A DNA stretch of 64,000 bases from UBA3478 sp965662045 (GCA_965662045.1 CBFIGE010000001.1:1-64000), one strand, 5' to 3'; shown: positions 1 through 9,595, counted from the stretch's first letter. Notes: generated by a model not told the origin, from the sequence alone. A program made the numbers and translations.

Positions 1-49
1 GCGAAATACATTAGCCGAGTGGGATGAAAACATGAATCTAATCAGCTAA
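1..49 (+). CDS. 3' end of an unidentified gene (partial)
   Basis: An open frame enters from the left edge (first complete codon at base 2) and ends at a TAA at 47-49, four bases before the next gene's GTG. Only 15 residues are visible, ending ENMNLIS. The tight spacing suggests co-transcription with the isomerase-like gene. The family cannot be named from so little; oxidoreductases of the Gfo/Idh/MocA type are frequent neighbours of such isomerases in Bacteroidota, but this is only a guess. Confidence 0.4.
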   Translation, partial: RNTLAEWDENMNLIS

Positions 50-53
50 AAAA

Positions 54-947
54 GTGAAAATTAATCGACTATTACTTTCGGCCTTAGTAGTCTGCGGTCT
101 ACTGCTGAACTCATGTAAACAGAAAAGCAAAAGGAGCGAAACTAAAAAAGCTCCAATAAGTAACGCCTATGCCCCTTATTATGGCATACAACTCTATACG
201 TTGAGAGATATGCTTGCTAAGGACGTCTCTCGAGCTTTCTCTTACATTAGAGGTTGGGGACTGCAAACTGTTGAAGGCGGCCCTAATACTTATGGACTAT
301 CTGAGACTGATTTCAAAGCACTTTTAGATGAATTTGGTTTGAGTTTGGTCTCTACGGGCACTGATTTAAACGAACTTCAAAATAATCTTGAAGCCTTAGT
401 TACTCGAGCCAACTTCTTCGGTGCAAAATTCGCTATGGTTTCTTGGATTGATCATAAAAAACCCTTTTCTATTGAGGATGCAGATAAAGCCATAAATATC
501 ATGAATGAGGCAGGAAGGTTATTAAAAAAGCAAGACATTACACTGGTATATCATCCGCATGGATATGAATTTGGCGAGCATCCCAGCGCGGGAACTATTC
601 TCGATTATATGATACAATCGGCAGACGATTTTTATTTTGAGATGGATACCTTTTGGATTCAACACGGCGGTGGTGATCCTGTGGTAATGCTCAAGCAATA
701 CCCCAAAGCCTTTAAACTCATGCATTTAAAAGACATGAAAAGCGGGATAGTCGGAGACAAGTCGGGAAGTCAAGATGTAAACGACAATGTGGTACTCGGT
801 ACAGGACAAATTCCCATTGCCGAATTAGTAGCTATTGGAAAAAAAACAGGCGTCCAATACTTTTTTATCGAAGATGAATCTGATCGCGTTTTAGGTCAGG
901 TTCCTCGTTCATTAACCTATTTAGGCATTACAGATCCTGATGCCTAA
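54..947 (+). CDS. Lipoprotein sugar phosphate isomerase/epimerase (xylose isomerase-like TIM barrel)
   Basis: The 297-residue product begins at a GTG, chosen because it directly yields a lipoprotein signal peptide (MKINR, a hydrophobic stretch, then the lipobox LLNSC with Cys21). The mature part matches the AP-endonuclease-2/xylose isomerase-like TIM barrel: the strand motifs YHPHGYEF (about residue 165) and FEMDTFWIQHGG (about 195), followed by HLKDM (about 225), are typical metal and substrate ligands of that family. It probably acts on a sugar or polyol at the periplasmic face of a membrane. Four bases separate it from the upstream partial gene. The substrate cannot be told from sequence. 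Confidence 0.8.
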   Translation: MKINRLLLSALVVCGLLLNSCKQKSKRSETKKAPISNAYAPYYGIQLYTLRDMLAKDVSRAFSYIRGWGLQTVEGGPNTYGLSETDFKALLDEFGLSLVSTGTDLNELQNNLEALVTRANFFGAKFAMVSWIDHKKPFSIEDADKAINIMNEAGRLLKKQDITLVYHPHGYEFGEHPSAGTILDYMIQSADDFYFEMDTFWIQHGGGDPVVMLKQYPKAFKLMHLKDMKSGIVGDKSGSQDVNDNVVLGTGQIPIAELVAIGKKTGVQYFFIEDESDRVLGQVPRSLTYLGITDPDA

Positions 948-963
948 ACAATAATGCTAAAAC

Positions 964-1128
964 ATGAAAAAAACAATGATTTATCAGGCCTTATTTTGGG
1001 CAGCCTCCATATTGATTACGGCCACGATGGCAGGTGAAGGCCAAGAGTCAGATAACCAAATATGGTTATTTCAAGTTATTTTGGCCACCTTAGCCTTAGG
1101 CCAGTTACGACAAGCTGCAAAAAATTAA
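964..1128 (+). CDS. Small hydrophobic protein, 54 residues
   Basis: ATG at 964 and TAA at 1126-1128 encode 54 residues: a short basic start (MKKTMIYQ), a hydrophobic segment (about residues 8-24), a polar stretch EGQESDNQ, and a second hydrophobic segment (about 33-46) ending in LRQAAKN. It reads as a two-helix membrane protein. It starts 16 bases after the isomerase gene on the same strand and ends 4 bases before the convergent FAD gene. No family recognised. Clean start, stop and amphipathic layout favour a real gene over chance. Confidence 0.5.
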   Translation: MKKTMIYQALFWAASILITATMAGEGQESDNQIWLFQVILATLALGQLRQAAKN

Positions 1129-1132
1129 AAGC

Positions 1133-2377
1133 TTATAAGAGCGCTAGATAACGATCGGCTGCCTCGGCTGCCAATCGACCCGATTTCATAGCCGCATTTA
1201 AAGAAGGATAAAGCATATAATCACCAGCGTGAAAAATACCACTATTGGCATTAGGCTGAACGTGTTCAGGTCTGGGCAAAGACCTCATTTTTTTATACGT
1301 AGGCAATGCGTTTTCGATATAAAATGATTTGAGACAATCACCTAAGTGAATATCACATAATTCGCCAAACTCAAGTTTTAAACTTTTGATTAATTGTTCT
1401 TGATGTTTAGGGTTTCCCAATACAGTTACCGACAAAATAGACTTGTCCCTCGCTGTTTTTTGTGGAAGGATGTAAAAATTGTTAATCAACGAGTCTGTAC
1501 TTGCTACAAGTGAAATAATATCATTAAATTTTTTATTCACTTCATCTACCTCAAAATAAAAATTCCAACACGAATTCCATTTTAAATCGACTTTTTCTGG
1601 TGCAGAGGTATAAATAACCGCATCGAACCGCTCTTTTTTGCCATTGATAAACAAAACTGCATTGTTGGTCTTGGAATCTTCAACAATTCGACTGACTCTC
1701 TTATTGAAGCGAATAGATGTGTGTTCAAATCGTGAGGCAATTTGTCTAGGAATTTCAGCAATTCCCTTACGAGGAACGGCCGCATCTCCTTCAGCAAACA
1801 TTTTAAATACAAACTCGAATAATTTACAACTCGTAATCAAATCGGGCTCCAAGTAAATTCCTGCGTAAAAGGGCATAAAAAACGCATTTCGAAATCGTGC
1901 AGAATAGCCTTTTTCTCGCAAGTAAACACGGGTAGTGGTATGTGCAGTACGATCAAATATGGTGTCTTCATTCTCTTCTTTAAGACGCAATTGCTCTTTT
2001 CGCAAGGTGCGTTTATCTTTTAAGGTGGCTACTGAGGTAAGCAGCGTTGACCATAAAAACTTAAAGTCTCTGTTGATATCGCCAATTTGAATAGGACGAG
2101 TACTGTCTTCAAACAACAAAGCTCCAGGTCTGAATGACATCAGATCTAGAGCTTCGATATCGAGGTATCTTTTTACCTCTGGATAAGCTGTTAACAAGAC
2201 TTGAAAACCGTGATCGTAGTAAATGTCTTTTTCGACATCAGTCTTGAGACGACCACCTATCTGGTCTGAAGCTTCAATGAGATGAGGCGAATATCCGAGT
2301 CTCTCGAGTTCAAGAGCGGCAATTAGTCCGCTCATACCCGCACCAACCACAGCTATTTGAGCCTCATTTTTATTCAT
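1133..2377 (-). CDS. FAD-dependent oxidoreductase, amine oxidase/protoporphyrinogen oxidase-like
   Basis: The 414-residue protein opens with a dinucleotide-binding fold: VVGAGMSGLIAALE (residues 10-23, GxGxxG), then the acidic strand end LIEAS and the GG-doublet IGGRLKTD that follow it in flavin amine oxidases and phytoene desaturases. The C-terminus carries the second FAD-contacting segment (HAGDYMLYPSLNAAMKSGRLAAEA), where family members bind the flavin ribityl/isoalloxazine and end with a helix. Its ATG abuts the stop of the 77-residue gene with no intervening base, so the two are translationally linked. The substrate is unknown; family members oxidise amines, porphyrinogens or carotenoids. 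Confidence 0.8.
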   Translation of the reverse strand: MNKNEAQIAVVGAGMSGLIAALELERLGYSPHLIEASDQIGGRLKTDVEKDIYYDHGFQVLLTAYPEVKRYLDIEALDLMSFRPGALLFEDSTRPIQIGDINRDFKFLWSTLLTSVATLKDKRTLRKEQLRLKEENEDTIFDRTAHTTTRVYLREKGYSARFRNAFFMPFYAGIYLEPDLITSCKLFEFVFKMFAEGDAAVPRKGIAEIPRQIASRFEHTSIRFNKRVSRIVEDSKTNNAVLFINGKKERFDAVIYTSAPEKVDLKWNSCWNFYFEVDEVNKKFNDIISLVASTDSLINNFYILPQKTARDKSILSVTVLGNPKHQEQLIKSLKLEFGELCDIHLGDCLKSFYIENALPTYKKMRSLPRPEHVQPNANSGIFHAGDYMLYPSLNAAMKSGRLAAEAADRYLALL

Positions 2378-2611
2378 CTACACTTCAGGAACAGCTTTTA
2401 TGCGCTTTTCGATTTTTTGTTTTTTCACTGTAACCCTTTTCATTAAATCCATGAGGTTAGTGTCTTTACTCTCTTTGTAAATATCATTAATCGATAGAAC
2501 TAATGCCTTGCCTACTCGCGAATACTTCACACGGTCACTTGTGCTCATGTGACTCATCGTAAGTTTTTCATATTCTTCGACTTGAGCAATAATTTTGTTA
2601 ATGTTCATCAT
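2378..2611 (-). CDS. Conserved-looking 77-residue protein of unknown function
   Basis: The product (77 residues, starts MMNINKIIAQ, so the first or second Met may be used) is charged and mostly helical in character, with a lysine/arginine-rich C-terminal third (VTVKKQKIEKRIK). No signal peptide, membrane segment or cysteine motif is visible. It precedes the FAD oxidoreductase with zero spacing (TAG at 2378-2380, next ATG ending at 2377) and follows arginase by about 75 bases. No family recognised; it is kept as a gene because of the spacing and full-length frame. Confidence 0.65.
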   Translation of the reverse strand: MMNINKIIAQVEEYEKLTMSHMSTSDRVKYSRVGKALVLSINDIYKESKDTNLMDLMKRVTVKKQKIEKRIKAVPEV

Positions 2612-2685
2612 TTTTTAATTTTCATTAAACAATTTAAAGCAAAATACATAAAAAAGTTGTTTTTCAAATAATAATTAGCAAAAGT

Positions 2686-3645
2686 TTAAGCATTATTGAG
2701 ATTTTCTTTGTATTTCGTAATTTTTTCGAGCACTTCAAAGGCTGTTTCCGCCATGAGATTGCCTTTTGTATCCAATAGTGGATTCACCTCACATATCTCA
2801 AAACAAACCACTTTATGTGTATCAAAAAAACTTTTTATGATGTGCAGAACTTCATCTACATCAAATCCTTTTGATACTGGGGTACCTGTACCTGTAGAAA
2901 TCAAATCACTGCACAAAGAATCAACATCAAACGAAATATAAATGTAATCGCAGTCTTTTAAGCGTTCTCTGGCCTCGCTCAAACAGGTCTCAAAACTTCT
3001 ATAGCGCAATTCATGAACAGGGTATTCTCTGATACTCAAGCGCTCAATAAGTTCGTCTTCTTGTACCTCGGTATCTCTTAACCCAAAATACAACAGATGC
3101 TCAGACTTGACCTTAGCTCCCTTTTTTCCAATATTTTTCATTTTTGTCCATAAGCCGGCAAGTTCTTCTGAAACGGCATTGACGCGAGCGTCTAGATTAT
3201 CTTCTCCCAAAGCAGCTGCCATAGGCATTCCATGAACATTTCCTGATGGAGAGGTGTATGGCGTATGTAAATCAGCATGGGCATCAATCCAAATAGCCCC
3301 AATAGTTTTGTCTGGAAAAGCAGCCGAGATTCCACTTAAAGTACCTAGAGCCGAAGAATGGTCTCCAGAAAGCACAATAGGGAAGTGCTTGGCCAATAAA
3401 CTGTTTTTTACCGCTTCACTTACCCGATCACATTGTTCATTAACGAAATTAATACGGTGGGCAACCTCGAATTCGCTTTTGTTGTAAATCGTTTCGTTAT
3501 GTGTTTTGACATCCATGTAAGGATAGCGCGTAAAAAATGGATTGTGGTTGTTAATTGCAGCAATTTCAATAGCGTCAATTCCCATATCTGAACCACGAGT
3601 ACCTGCACCGATATCCGATCGGTTTTTGATAAGTTCTATTTGCAT
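2686..3645 (-). CDS. Arginase (ureohydrolase family)
   Basis: Arginase hydrolyses L-arginine to ornithine and urea with a dinuclear Mn cluster. All metal-ligand motifs are present in order: SGDHS (residues 93-97, ligand His96), DAHAD (121-125, ligands Asp121, His123, Asp125) and SFDVD (238-242, ligands Asp240 and Asp242), plus the substrate-loop GNVHGMPMA at about 135-143. Length 319 is normal for the family. It starts 11 bases after the CPXCG gene ends, so it probably belongs to the same minus-strand transcript. Agmatinase or formimidoylglutamase activity is less likely but cannot be excluded from sequence alone. Contrast with the ligand-poor relative at 18299-19474. Confidence 0.85.
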   Translation of the reverse strand: MQIELIKNRSDIGAGTRGSDMGIDAIEIAAINNHNPFFTRYPYMDVKTHNETIYNKSEFEVAHRINFVNEQCDRVSEAVKNSLLAKHFPIVLSGDHSSALGTLSGISAAFPDKTIGAIWIDAHADLHTPYTSPSGNVHGMPMAAALGEDNLDARVNAVSEELAGLWTKMKNIGKKGAKVKSEHLLYFGLRDTEVQEDELIERLSIREYPVHELRYRSFETCLSEARERLKDCDYIYISFDVDSLCSDLISTGTGTPVSKGFDVDEVLHIIKSFFDTHKVVCFEICEVNPLLDTKGNLMAETAFEVLEKITKYKENLNNA

Positions 3646-3656
3646 AAATACATCAG

Positions 3657-3842
3657 TTAGTAGTCGTCTAGATGAAAAGCCTCGAACTGAGTCAATTCAC
3701 CTTCGTCAAAGGTAAAAGAAAGTCGTATAGGACGGCAACAAACTTCACAATCTTCAATGTATTCTTGATCCGAAGTACTCTCATCGAGCAACATCGATAT
3801 GTTTTGCCAACAATAGGGACATTGAAAAAAATGTTCTAACAT
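3657..3842 (-). CDS. CPXCG motif-containing cysteine-rich protein
   Basis: A 61-residue protein with two CxxC pairs, CPYC at residues 8-11 and CEVC at 32-35, followed by Cys36 and an acidic C-terminus (EGELTQFEAFHLDDY). This is the layout of the CPXCG cysteine-rich family, a small zinc-ribbon-like protein of unknown role found in many proteobacteria and Bacteroidota. One base separates it from the TolC gene stop, so it is in the efflux transcript by position, though a functional link is not implied. Confidence 0.8.
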   Translation of the reverse strand: MLEHFFQCPYCWQNISMLLDESTSDQEYIEDCEVCCRPIRLSFTFDEGELTQFEAFHLDDY

Positions 3843-3843
3843 C

Positions 3844-5157
3844 CTAAAACGCGACGTTTAATAAGGCTCCACAATGCAGTAAATACTCTAGTTCAGCGAG
3901 CTTGGCAGTGAATTTCGCTTGAACACGGCTAAGTTCTGTAGTTAGTGTGTTGAGTTGGGCTTGGCGGAGTTCTATTGAGGTGATTTGACCCAATTCAAAT
4001 CGTTTTTGAGATCTGTTATAATTATCTTCAGCCGTAATAACATTGTCAATTTGCAATTCGTAGGTCACTCTAGCGTTGCGGTAATTTCCTTCTGCATTTC
4101 TAAGATCTCTATCGACTTCCTGTTGTATTTGCAGCTCTTGTAATTCTTGACTTTCTTTAGCCAATTTGGCATTGCGAATGGCAACTTGTTGCCTTCCTCC
4201 AGAAAAAATATTCCAATTCAAGCTCAATCCAGCAGAAACACCTCTTGAATTGCTAGAAGCCAAAAAATTAGTAGCCGGAAAAACTCCCTCACTATAACCA
4301 TATGCTCCAGTCAAATTAAGTTGTGGCAATAGATTTGATTTTTGGACCTTAAGCTGTAACACAGAAATCTCCTGATTGCGCTCAGCCTGAAGCAAGCGAA
4401 CATTATTAGACGCATATGCAGAGCGGTGAACGTAAAGTACAGAATCCGAGACAAAACGAACATTGGGATTACTGCTGAAATTTTCTTCTAAATCTCTGGC
4501 CAAAATCAAATTCAAATTGCGCTTAGAATTAGAGAGTGATTGGATTTGCTGCAGCAAATTAATACTATCAGTATTCGCATCAACTTTAGCATTTAGAACT
4601 TCCAATCGAGATGTACTTCCAAACTCAAAACGCTTTTGAGCCCTTTGTAAGCGCATTTTAGAATTCTCCAAGGTCTTTTCAAAGATTTGAACCCGCTCTT
4701 CGAGTTGTGCTACGTCAAAATAGGCCGCATACAATTGCAACAAGGTTTGTTCTATGGTCTGCCTAACAGCTAAACTTGAAAGTGCATATTGCTCTTTAAG
4801 CGCCTTATAGGTGTACATTCTACCAAGGCCGTCAAACAGAGTATAATTCAAATTAACAGAGGCGTTGTAACGCTTAGTCTTTGCACCATCTACAGCCTGA
4901 TTTCTACCATCTTGAAAAGTGGCTTCTTGAGTGTCTTTACTAAGGTTTGCTCCGGCAGTAGTCGTCAAAGTCGGCAAGTATCCTGAATTTAAAACCGAGG
5001 CATTATTTTGCGCTTGGGACTCTAAATTTTTGGAGATTTGTATTCCAAAATTGTTTTCTAGAGCAATTTTTACCGCTTCTTCTGGGTTTAAAAGTTCTTG
5101 AGCGAATCCAAAAGCCGAGTAACACAAAAGGCCTACTACTATACTATACTTCTTCAT
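3844..5157 (-). CDS. TolC-family outer membrane efflux protein
   Basis: The outer-membrane channel of a tripartite exporter. The start is placed at 5157 (MKKYSIVVGLLCYSAFGFAQ), which gives a clean signal peptide; an upstream in-frame Met at 5184 would put nine polar residues before it. The mature protein of about 415 residues shows the twofold TolC repeat of long coiled-coil helices, for example QTIEQTLLQLYAAYFDVAQLEERV and the related RDLRNAEGNYRNARVTYEL half, each followed by a KRFELG-type turn (KRFEFGSTSRLEV and KRFELGQITSIEL). It overlaps the end of the RND pump gene by 14 bases, so the three efflux genes are an operon. Confidence 0.88.
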   Translation of the reverse strand: MKKYSIVVGLLCYSAFGFAQELLNPEEAVKIALENNFGIQISKNLESQAQNNASVLNSGYLPTLTTTAGANLSKDTQEATFQDGRNQAVDGAKTKRYNASVNLNYTLFDGLGRMYTYKALKEQYALSSLAVRQTIEQTLLQLYAAYFDVAQLEERVQIFEKTLENSKMRLQRAQKRFEFGSTSRLEVLNAKVDANTDSINLLQQIQSLSNSKRNLNLILARDLEENFSSNPNVRFVSDSVLYVHRSAYASNNVRLLQAERNQEISVLQLKVQKSNLLPQLNLTGAYGYSEGVFPATNFLASSNSRGVSAGLSLNWNIFSGGRQQVAIRNAKLAKESQELQELQIQQEVDRDLRNAEGNYRNARVTYELQIDNVITAEDNYNRSQKRFELGQITSIELRQAQLNTLTTELSRVQAKFTAKLAELEYLLHCGALLNVAF

Positions 5158-8100
5158 TTTGCATTTCTTTATACGATCGTTCAACAGTTCTTCGCTCTAC
5201 CCATTCCCCAGTAAACAACCACTTGAAAAACACTTTAACCTGATTTCCAAAGGATAAAAACAAGGGAAGCATAAGTAAGGTCAATAAGGTGGCAAAGCCT
5301 ATTCCATAGGATATAGAAACGGCCATAGGTTTTAAAAACTGAGCCTGTCTGCTCTTTTCAAGAAGTAGAGGCGCTAAACCAGCAATAGTGGTTAGAGAAG
5401 TCAAGAAAATAGCCCTAAAACGAGCTCTCCCCGCTTCGTAAAGTGCTTTTTCATATTTCATTCCTGAACGTAAATTTTGATTGAATTTTCCAATGAGAAC
5501 CAAACCGTCGTTTACCATAATTCCAATCAGCGCAATGATTCCTAATAAGGAAATAATATTCAATGGAAATCCATGAATCTTGTGACCCCATCCCACGGCA
5601 GTCAAACTAAAGGGTACCATAATAAGCAAAAGAAGTGGCTGAGAAAAACTCCTAAAATTAAATGATATTACCACGAAGATTAAAAATAAGGCGATAAAGC
5701 CAACGAGTTGAAGAGAATCTATCAACTTCGAGGCTTCTCTGTTTTGTCCTTCATAAGAGGCCGTAACAGTTGGGTATCTCGTTATTATGTCAGGCATAAT
5801 CTCTGATTGTACCCAAGCCAATATATCTGTAGCCGTAGTCTCATCAGGATTATCTAAATCAGCATTGATTTGAATTTCACGTTGCCCATCGAGATGGTTG
5901 ATCGCTACTTCACCTCTTTGAATTGAATAATCAGCAATCTCTTTAAGAGGAACTCGTTGACCGTTAGGAGTTAGTATGCGCATTTCATCTAAGTCTAAAA
6001 GAGAGGATCGGTTCTCACGTAAATAACGCACCCAAACGCGAATTTCATCTTGACCTCTTTGAAAGCGCAGTGCTTGTGCTCCAAAGAAGCCAGAGCGAAC
6101 CTGAGACATCACTGAATTTAAATCCAATCCCAAAAGATAGGCATCATCTTTTAAGGTCATTTGAATTTCTTTGATTCCTTCTGGATCGTTGTCTTCAATA
6201 TCTTTAAGCGCTGAGTTTTCGTTCATCGCTTTTTTTAAGATGCCTTTAGCTGCCTTTAATTCTTCAATATTATTTCCTAATAGCGAGACACTCACAGGTG
6301 GTCCTCCAAAACTATCGCCTGATCCGTAAACCACACTTTCCGCTCCGTTTACCGGACCAACTAACTCACGAATACGAGAAGATACCAAATTGGTGCGTAT
6401 GACATCAGGTCGATTTTCTCCAGGCAATAAATTGATTTGTAAACTTGCTGTGGCAGAACCAGGACCATTGCGTCTCAGGGTATTCAAAAACAATTTGTCT
6501 GATCGACCCTTGAGGTATTTTTCGCTGAACTCATCGTTGGCAATTAAGGCCTTCTCCTCGATTAATCTGATGATTGAGTCCGTTGTTTTCTCGTTGGTGC
6601 CATTGGGCATTTTTAAGGTTACCTCAATGACATCCGAGGCGATTCTAGGGAAAAAAGAGGTTTGTATAATTCCTCCACCAATAGAACCAATAGTCAAAAT
6701 AAGAAGTCCTAAAAATATCGCAAAAGTCAAGAACGAATGCTTCAAGGTAAAACGCAGCGCAGGACTGTATAGATTATCCCGCATCCACATCATTAAGCTA
6801 TCTCCGTAAGTATTGATGAGTCGCATTTTAGCAAAGCCCTTGCCTAGCAGGGTTCTAGGTTCTGTTTTAGGCTTTAGTGCTTTTGAATGGGCCAGGTGAG
6901 CCGGTAATATAATCAGCGCCTCGACAAGAGACACCACTAAGGTAAGAATCACAATTATTGCAACCTCAGAGAAAAAATCACTGATTCGACCGTCGAGAAA
7001 TAATAAAATACCAAAGGCCAATATGGTAGTGATAATCGCCGAAACAATGGGAGGAATAACCTCAAGAGTACCCTCAATAGCAGCCTTTACCGGTGACTTT
7101 CCTTTTTCGTAATTCTGATAAATATTTTCAGCGATGACAATTCCATCATCTACTAAAATCCCCACTACGATGATCATTCCAAATAGGGAGAGAAAATTAA
7201 TGGTCACTCCCACAAAAGGGGCTAACATAAACATTCCCAAAAATGAAATAGGCAATCCAAATGCCACCCAAAAAGCTAGTCGGGTATTTAAGAAAATAGA
7301 CAAGAAAATCAGAACCAATACCATTCCGACAAGTGCATTTTCAGTGAGGAGTTCTGTTCGCTGTTCCAAAGTAACAGAGTAATCATTAACTACCGTCAGC
7401 TGAACATTGCTGTTTTTTTGATTGAAGACCTCTATATAATCACGTACTTTTTCAGCAGTACTCAATAAATCCTCAGTGTTTGTGGATTTAATGGTACACG
7501 TAATTGCCAAGTCATCATTAAAATAGATTCCATCAGGAGTTTCTGAGAAGCGATCAGATACCTTAGCGATATTTTCAAGTCTAAGTTTACGCCCATCAGG
7601 AAGGGCCTTAACCACTATTTTTGATAATTCATCTGCATAGTAAATACGATTACTAGCCCGAATGAGATATTCCTCAGTATCTGTCTTTACCTGACCACCT
7701 GTTACCAGTAGGTTGGTGGCTCTAATTTTTTGAGCGACTTCTGTAAAACTTATGTTGTAAGCCAATAAGGCATCTTCATCAAGTGCGATTTCTATCTCTT
7801 CATCGGGATAGCCCTCAAAACTTATTTGAGAAATACCTTCAATCGCCCGAATATCATTTTCGATTTGACGACCGATCTGTTTCAAAGTAGAAAGCGGAAT
7901 ATCTTTACCGCTAATCGCAAAGCCTATCGTCGGTCGAACTACTTCGAGTTTAGAAACCACCAATGGCTCCATTCCACTGGGAAAGGTAGGAACGCGATCT
8001 ACAGCATTTTTAACTTGGAGCAGCATAAAATCAATGTCTTGATTTTGTTCGATCTCGACATTAATTATTCCACTATTTTCACGGGAGGTTGAGGTTACTC

Positions 8101-8338
8101 GATCAACACCCTGTAATCCTTTGAGATTGTCTTCAATTTTAAGCACAATTCCCTCTTCAATTTCTTGGGGCGAAGCTCCAGGATATACAATGCTTATAAG
8201 TACGTTTCTCGATTCATTTAGAGGGAATATCGAAGATTTCAAGGATAGCGCTCCAACAATACCAAAAATGACAAAAGCCAAAATCAATACGTTTACAGCA
8301 ACTTCATACTTGATAAAGTAAGAAATGATTTTTTTCAT
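5144..8338 (-). CDS. RND efflux pump, inner-membrane permease
   Basis: A 1064-residue proton-driven exporter of the AcrB/HAE1 superfamily, about the usual length. It starts with a membrane helix (ISYFIKYEVAVNVLILAFVIFGI), then a periplasmic pore domain opening with PGASPQEIEEGIVLKIEDNL. The TM4-type motif GILVDDGIVIAENIYQ holds the paired aspartates used in proton relay, and its pseudo-repeat GIMVNDGLVLIGKFN occurs in the second half, as expected for the internally duplicated fold. Flanking adaptor (13 bases upstream) and TolC (overlapping downstream) complete the tripartite pump. The substrate cannot be predicted; the divergence of the second half (VNDG) is usual in Bacteroidota members. Confidence 0.9.
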   Translation of the reverse strand: MKKIISYFIKYEVAVNVLILAFVIFGIVGALSLKSSIFPLNESRNVLISIVYPGASPQEIEEGIVLKIEDNLKGLQGVDRVTSTSRENSGIINVEIEQNQDIDFMLLQVKNAVDRVPTFPSGMEPLVVSKLEVVRPTIGFAISGKDIPLSTLKQIGRQIENDIRAIEGISQISFEGYPDEEIEIALDEDALLAYNISFTEVAQKIRATNLLVTGGQVKTDTEEYLIRASNRIYYADELSKIVVKALPDGRKLRLENIAKVSDRFSETPDGIYFNDDLAITCTIKSTNTEDLLSTAEKVRDYIEVFNQKNSNVQLTVVNDYSVTLEQRTELLTENALVGMVLVLIFLSIFLNTRLAFWVAFGLPISFLGMFMLAPFVGVTINFLSLFGMIIVVGILVDDGIVIAENIYQNYEKGKSPVKAAIEGTLEVIPPIVSAIITTILAFGILLFLDGRISDFFSEVAIIVILTLVVSLVEALIILPAHLAHSKALKPKTEPRTLLGKGFAKMRLINTYGDSLMMWMRDNLYSPALRFTLKHSFLTFAIFLGLLILTIGSIGGGIIQTSFFPRIASDVIEVTLKMPNGTNEKTTDSIIRLIEEKALIANDEFSEKYLKGRSDKLFLNTLRRNGPGSATASLQINLLPGENRPDVIRTNLVSSRIRELVGPVNGAESVVYGSGDSFGGPPVSVSLLGNNIEELKAAKGILKKAMNENSALKDIEDNDPEGIKEIQMTLKDDAYLLGLDLNSVMSQVRSGFFGAQALRFQRGQDEIRVWVRYLRENRSSLLDLDEMRILTPNGQRVPLKEIADYSIQRGEVAINHLDGQREIQINADLDNPDETTATDILAWVQSEIMPDIITRYPTVTASYEGQNREASKLIDSLQLVGFIALFLIFVVISFNFRSFSQPLLLLIMVPFSLTAVGWGHKIHGFPLNIISLLGIIALIGIMVNDGLVLIGKFNQNLRSGMKYEKALYEAGRARFRAIFLTSLTTIAGLAPLLLEKSRQAQFLKPMAVSISYGIGFATLLTLLMLPLFLSFGNQVKVFFKWLFTGEWVERRTVERSYKEMQNEEV

Positions 8339-8351
8339 GCTTTTCGGTACT

Positions 8352-9464
8352 TTATTCCTCTACGATTTTAACCAACATATCCGCAAATGCACCTGCAACA
8401 GGCTTTCGAATAATTAGGGTGCCATCTTCTACTCCTTCAACTACTGCTTTTTGATCGGTTAGGTGAATGACCTTCACATCAATCAATTTTAATAAGGTGT
8501 CTTCAACCGTGTAAATTTGTCGCTGATCAACCAGCAAAGATCTGTCAATTTCAATGGCATTTTCAGAAGGTGCTGCATCCAATACCGCACTTAAATACTG
8601 TCCTTCTCTGAGATCTTCATTCTCCACCTCAACAAAAACCGAAATACTTTGTGTATTTGCATCTATAGCAGGGTTGATCCGCATTACTCGACCCTGATAA
8701 GTCTGACTTCCGTCTAACAATTCTAGCGCAACTGTTCTTCCGAGCTTTAGTATACTAGAATACCCACTAGGAACAGCCACTTCAAGTTCATAGACACCAG
8801 ATTCGATATAACTACCTAAATTCTGGCCTACTCTTACTAAACTACCTTCTGTAATAGATGTAGAAGCCAATGAACCCGTAAATGGTGCTCTTATTTTGTA
8901 TTTGGCAAGTCTGGTTTGAAGGTTTAAAACGTTGTAATAGGCATTAGGAATTCCCCTACCATTCATAAAAAACGCCTCCTGAGGAGAATTAAACTCCGGT
9001 AATTTTGGTAAGGGTTTATCCATATTAATGGCATTGAGATAGTCCATCCATTTTTGAAAGTATTGAGGAAAATCAATTTCTATGTCCGCTAAACTTGTGG
9101 TGAGCACATTGATAAAATTACTCTTAGCAGATTGCACAGAAGCCCTAAACTCAGTATCATCTATCGACAAAAGCAAATCACCCTTTTTATAATTTTGACC
9201 AGTGCGATAAAGTTTTGCAGCAGGTCTTAAGATTCCTTGAACTTCGCTAAATAATTGAACTCTGCGTTTGGCCGTCAAACGTCCATTAGCCAAAACTTTT
9301 ATCGGAACCTCTGTGTTTTTAGCCTCTAACACAAATACCGGCTTAACCACCTTTTGTGCGGGAGGACGTTCTCTTTTATTCGCAGAAATAATGTTAGATG
9401 CAATAGCAATAGAACCACCAATGAGCACTACACCCAATAGTGAGGAAATAATTTTTCTTATCAT
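8352..9464 (-). CDS. Efflux RND periplasmic adaptor (HlyD/MFP family)
   Basis: The membrane fusion protein that links the RND pump to TolC. The 370 residues start with a membrane anchor (about 4-27, IISSLLGVVLIGGSIAIAS) and a basic ANKRERPPAQK stretch. The lipoyl half-motifs are visible (GRLTAKRRVQLFSEVQGIL near 55 and the partner YKIRAPFTGSLASTSITEGSLVRVGQ near 190), followed by a beta-barrel with the AIDANTQSISVFVEVEN signature near 265. First gene of the efflux operon. A minus-strand TATTTTTG (9530-9523) matches the Bacteroidota -7 element, but no good -33 element is present. Confidence 0.88.
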   Translation of the reverse strand: MIRKIISSLLGVVLIGGSIAIASNIISANKRERPPAQKVVKPVFVLEAKNTEVPIKVLANGRLTAKRRVQLFSEVQGILRPAAKLYRTGQNYKKGDLLLSIDDTEFRASVQSAKSNFINVLTTSLADIEIDFPQYFQKWMDYLNAINMDKPLPKLPEFNSPQEAFFMNGRGIPNAYYNVLNLQTRLAKYKIRAPFTGSLASTSITEGSLVRVGQNLGSYIESGVYELEVAVPSGYSSILKLGRTVALELLDGSQTYQGRVMRINPAIDANTQSISVFVEVENEDLREGQYLSAVLDAAPSENAIEIDRSLLVDQRQIYTVEDTLLKLIDVKVIHLTDQKAVVEGVEDGTLIIRKPVAGAFADMLVKIVEE

Positions 9465-9595
9465 AACTTAAGCTTCAACTACAAGACTTACAAAAGCTCG
9501 TAAAGTTTAATTGCTTTTTTTGCAAAAATACCTCATCTCACTTGAAATATGAGTATGTGCCGGTTCAATTACGAAAAAAGAAATGAAAAAGAATA

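Noticed and set aside
5144..5184. Overlap of the RND pump end and an upstream TolC Met (41 bases)
   Set aside because: The first nine residues from 5184 are polar and precede a clean signal peptide; starting at 5157 gives a normal 14-base overlap, so no frameshift or fusion is needed.
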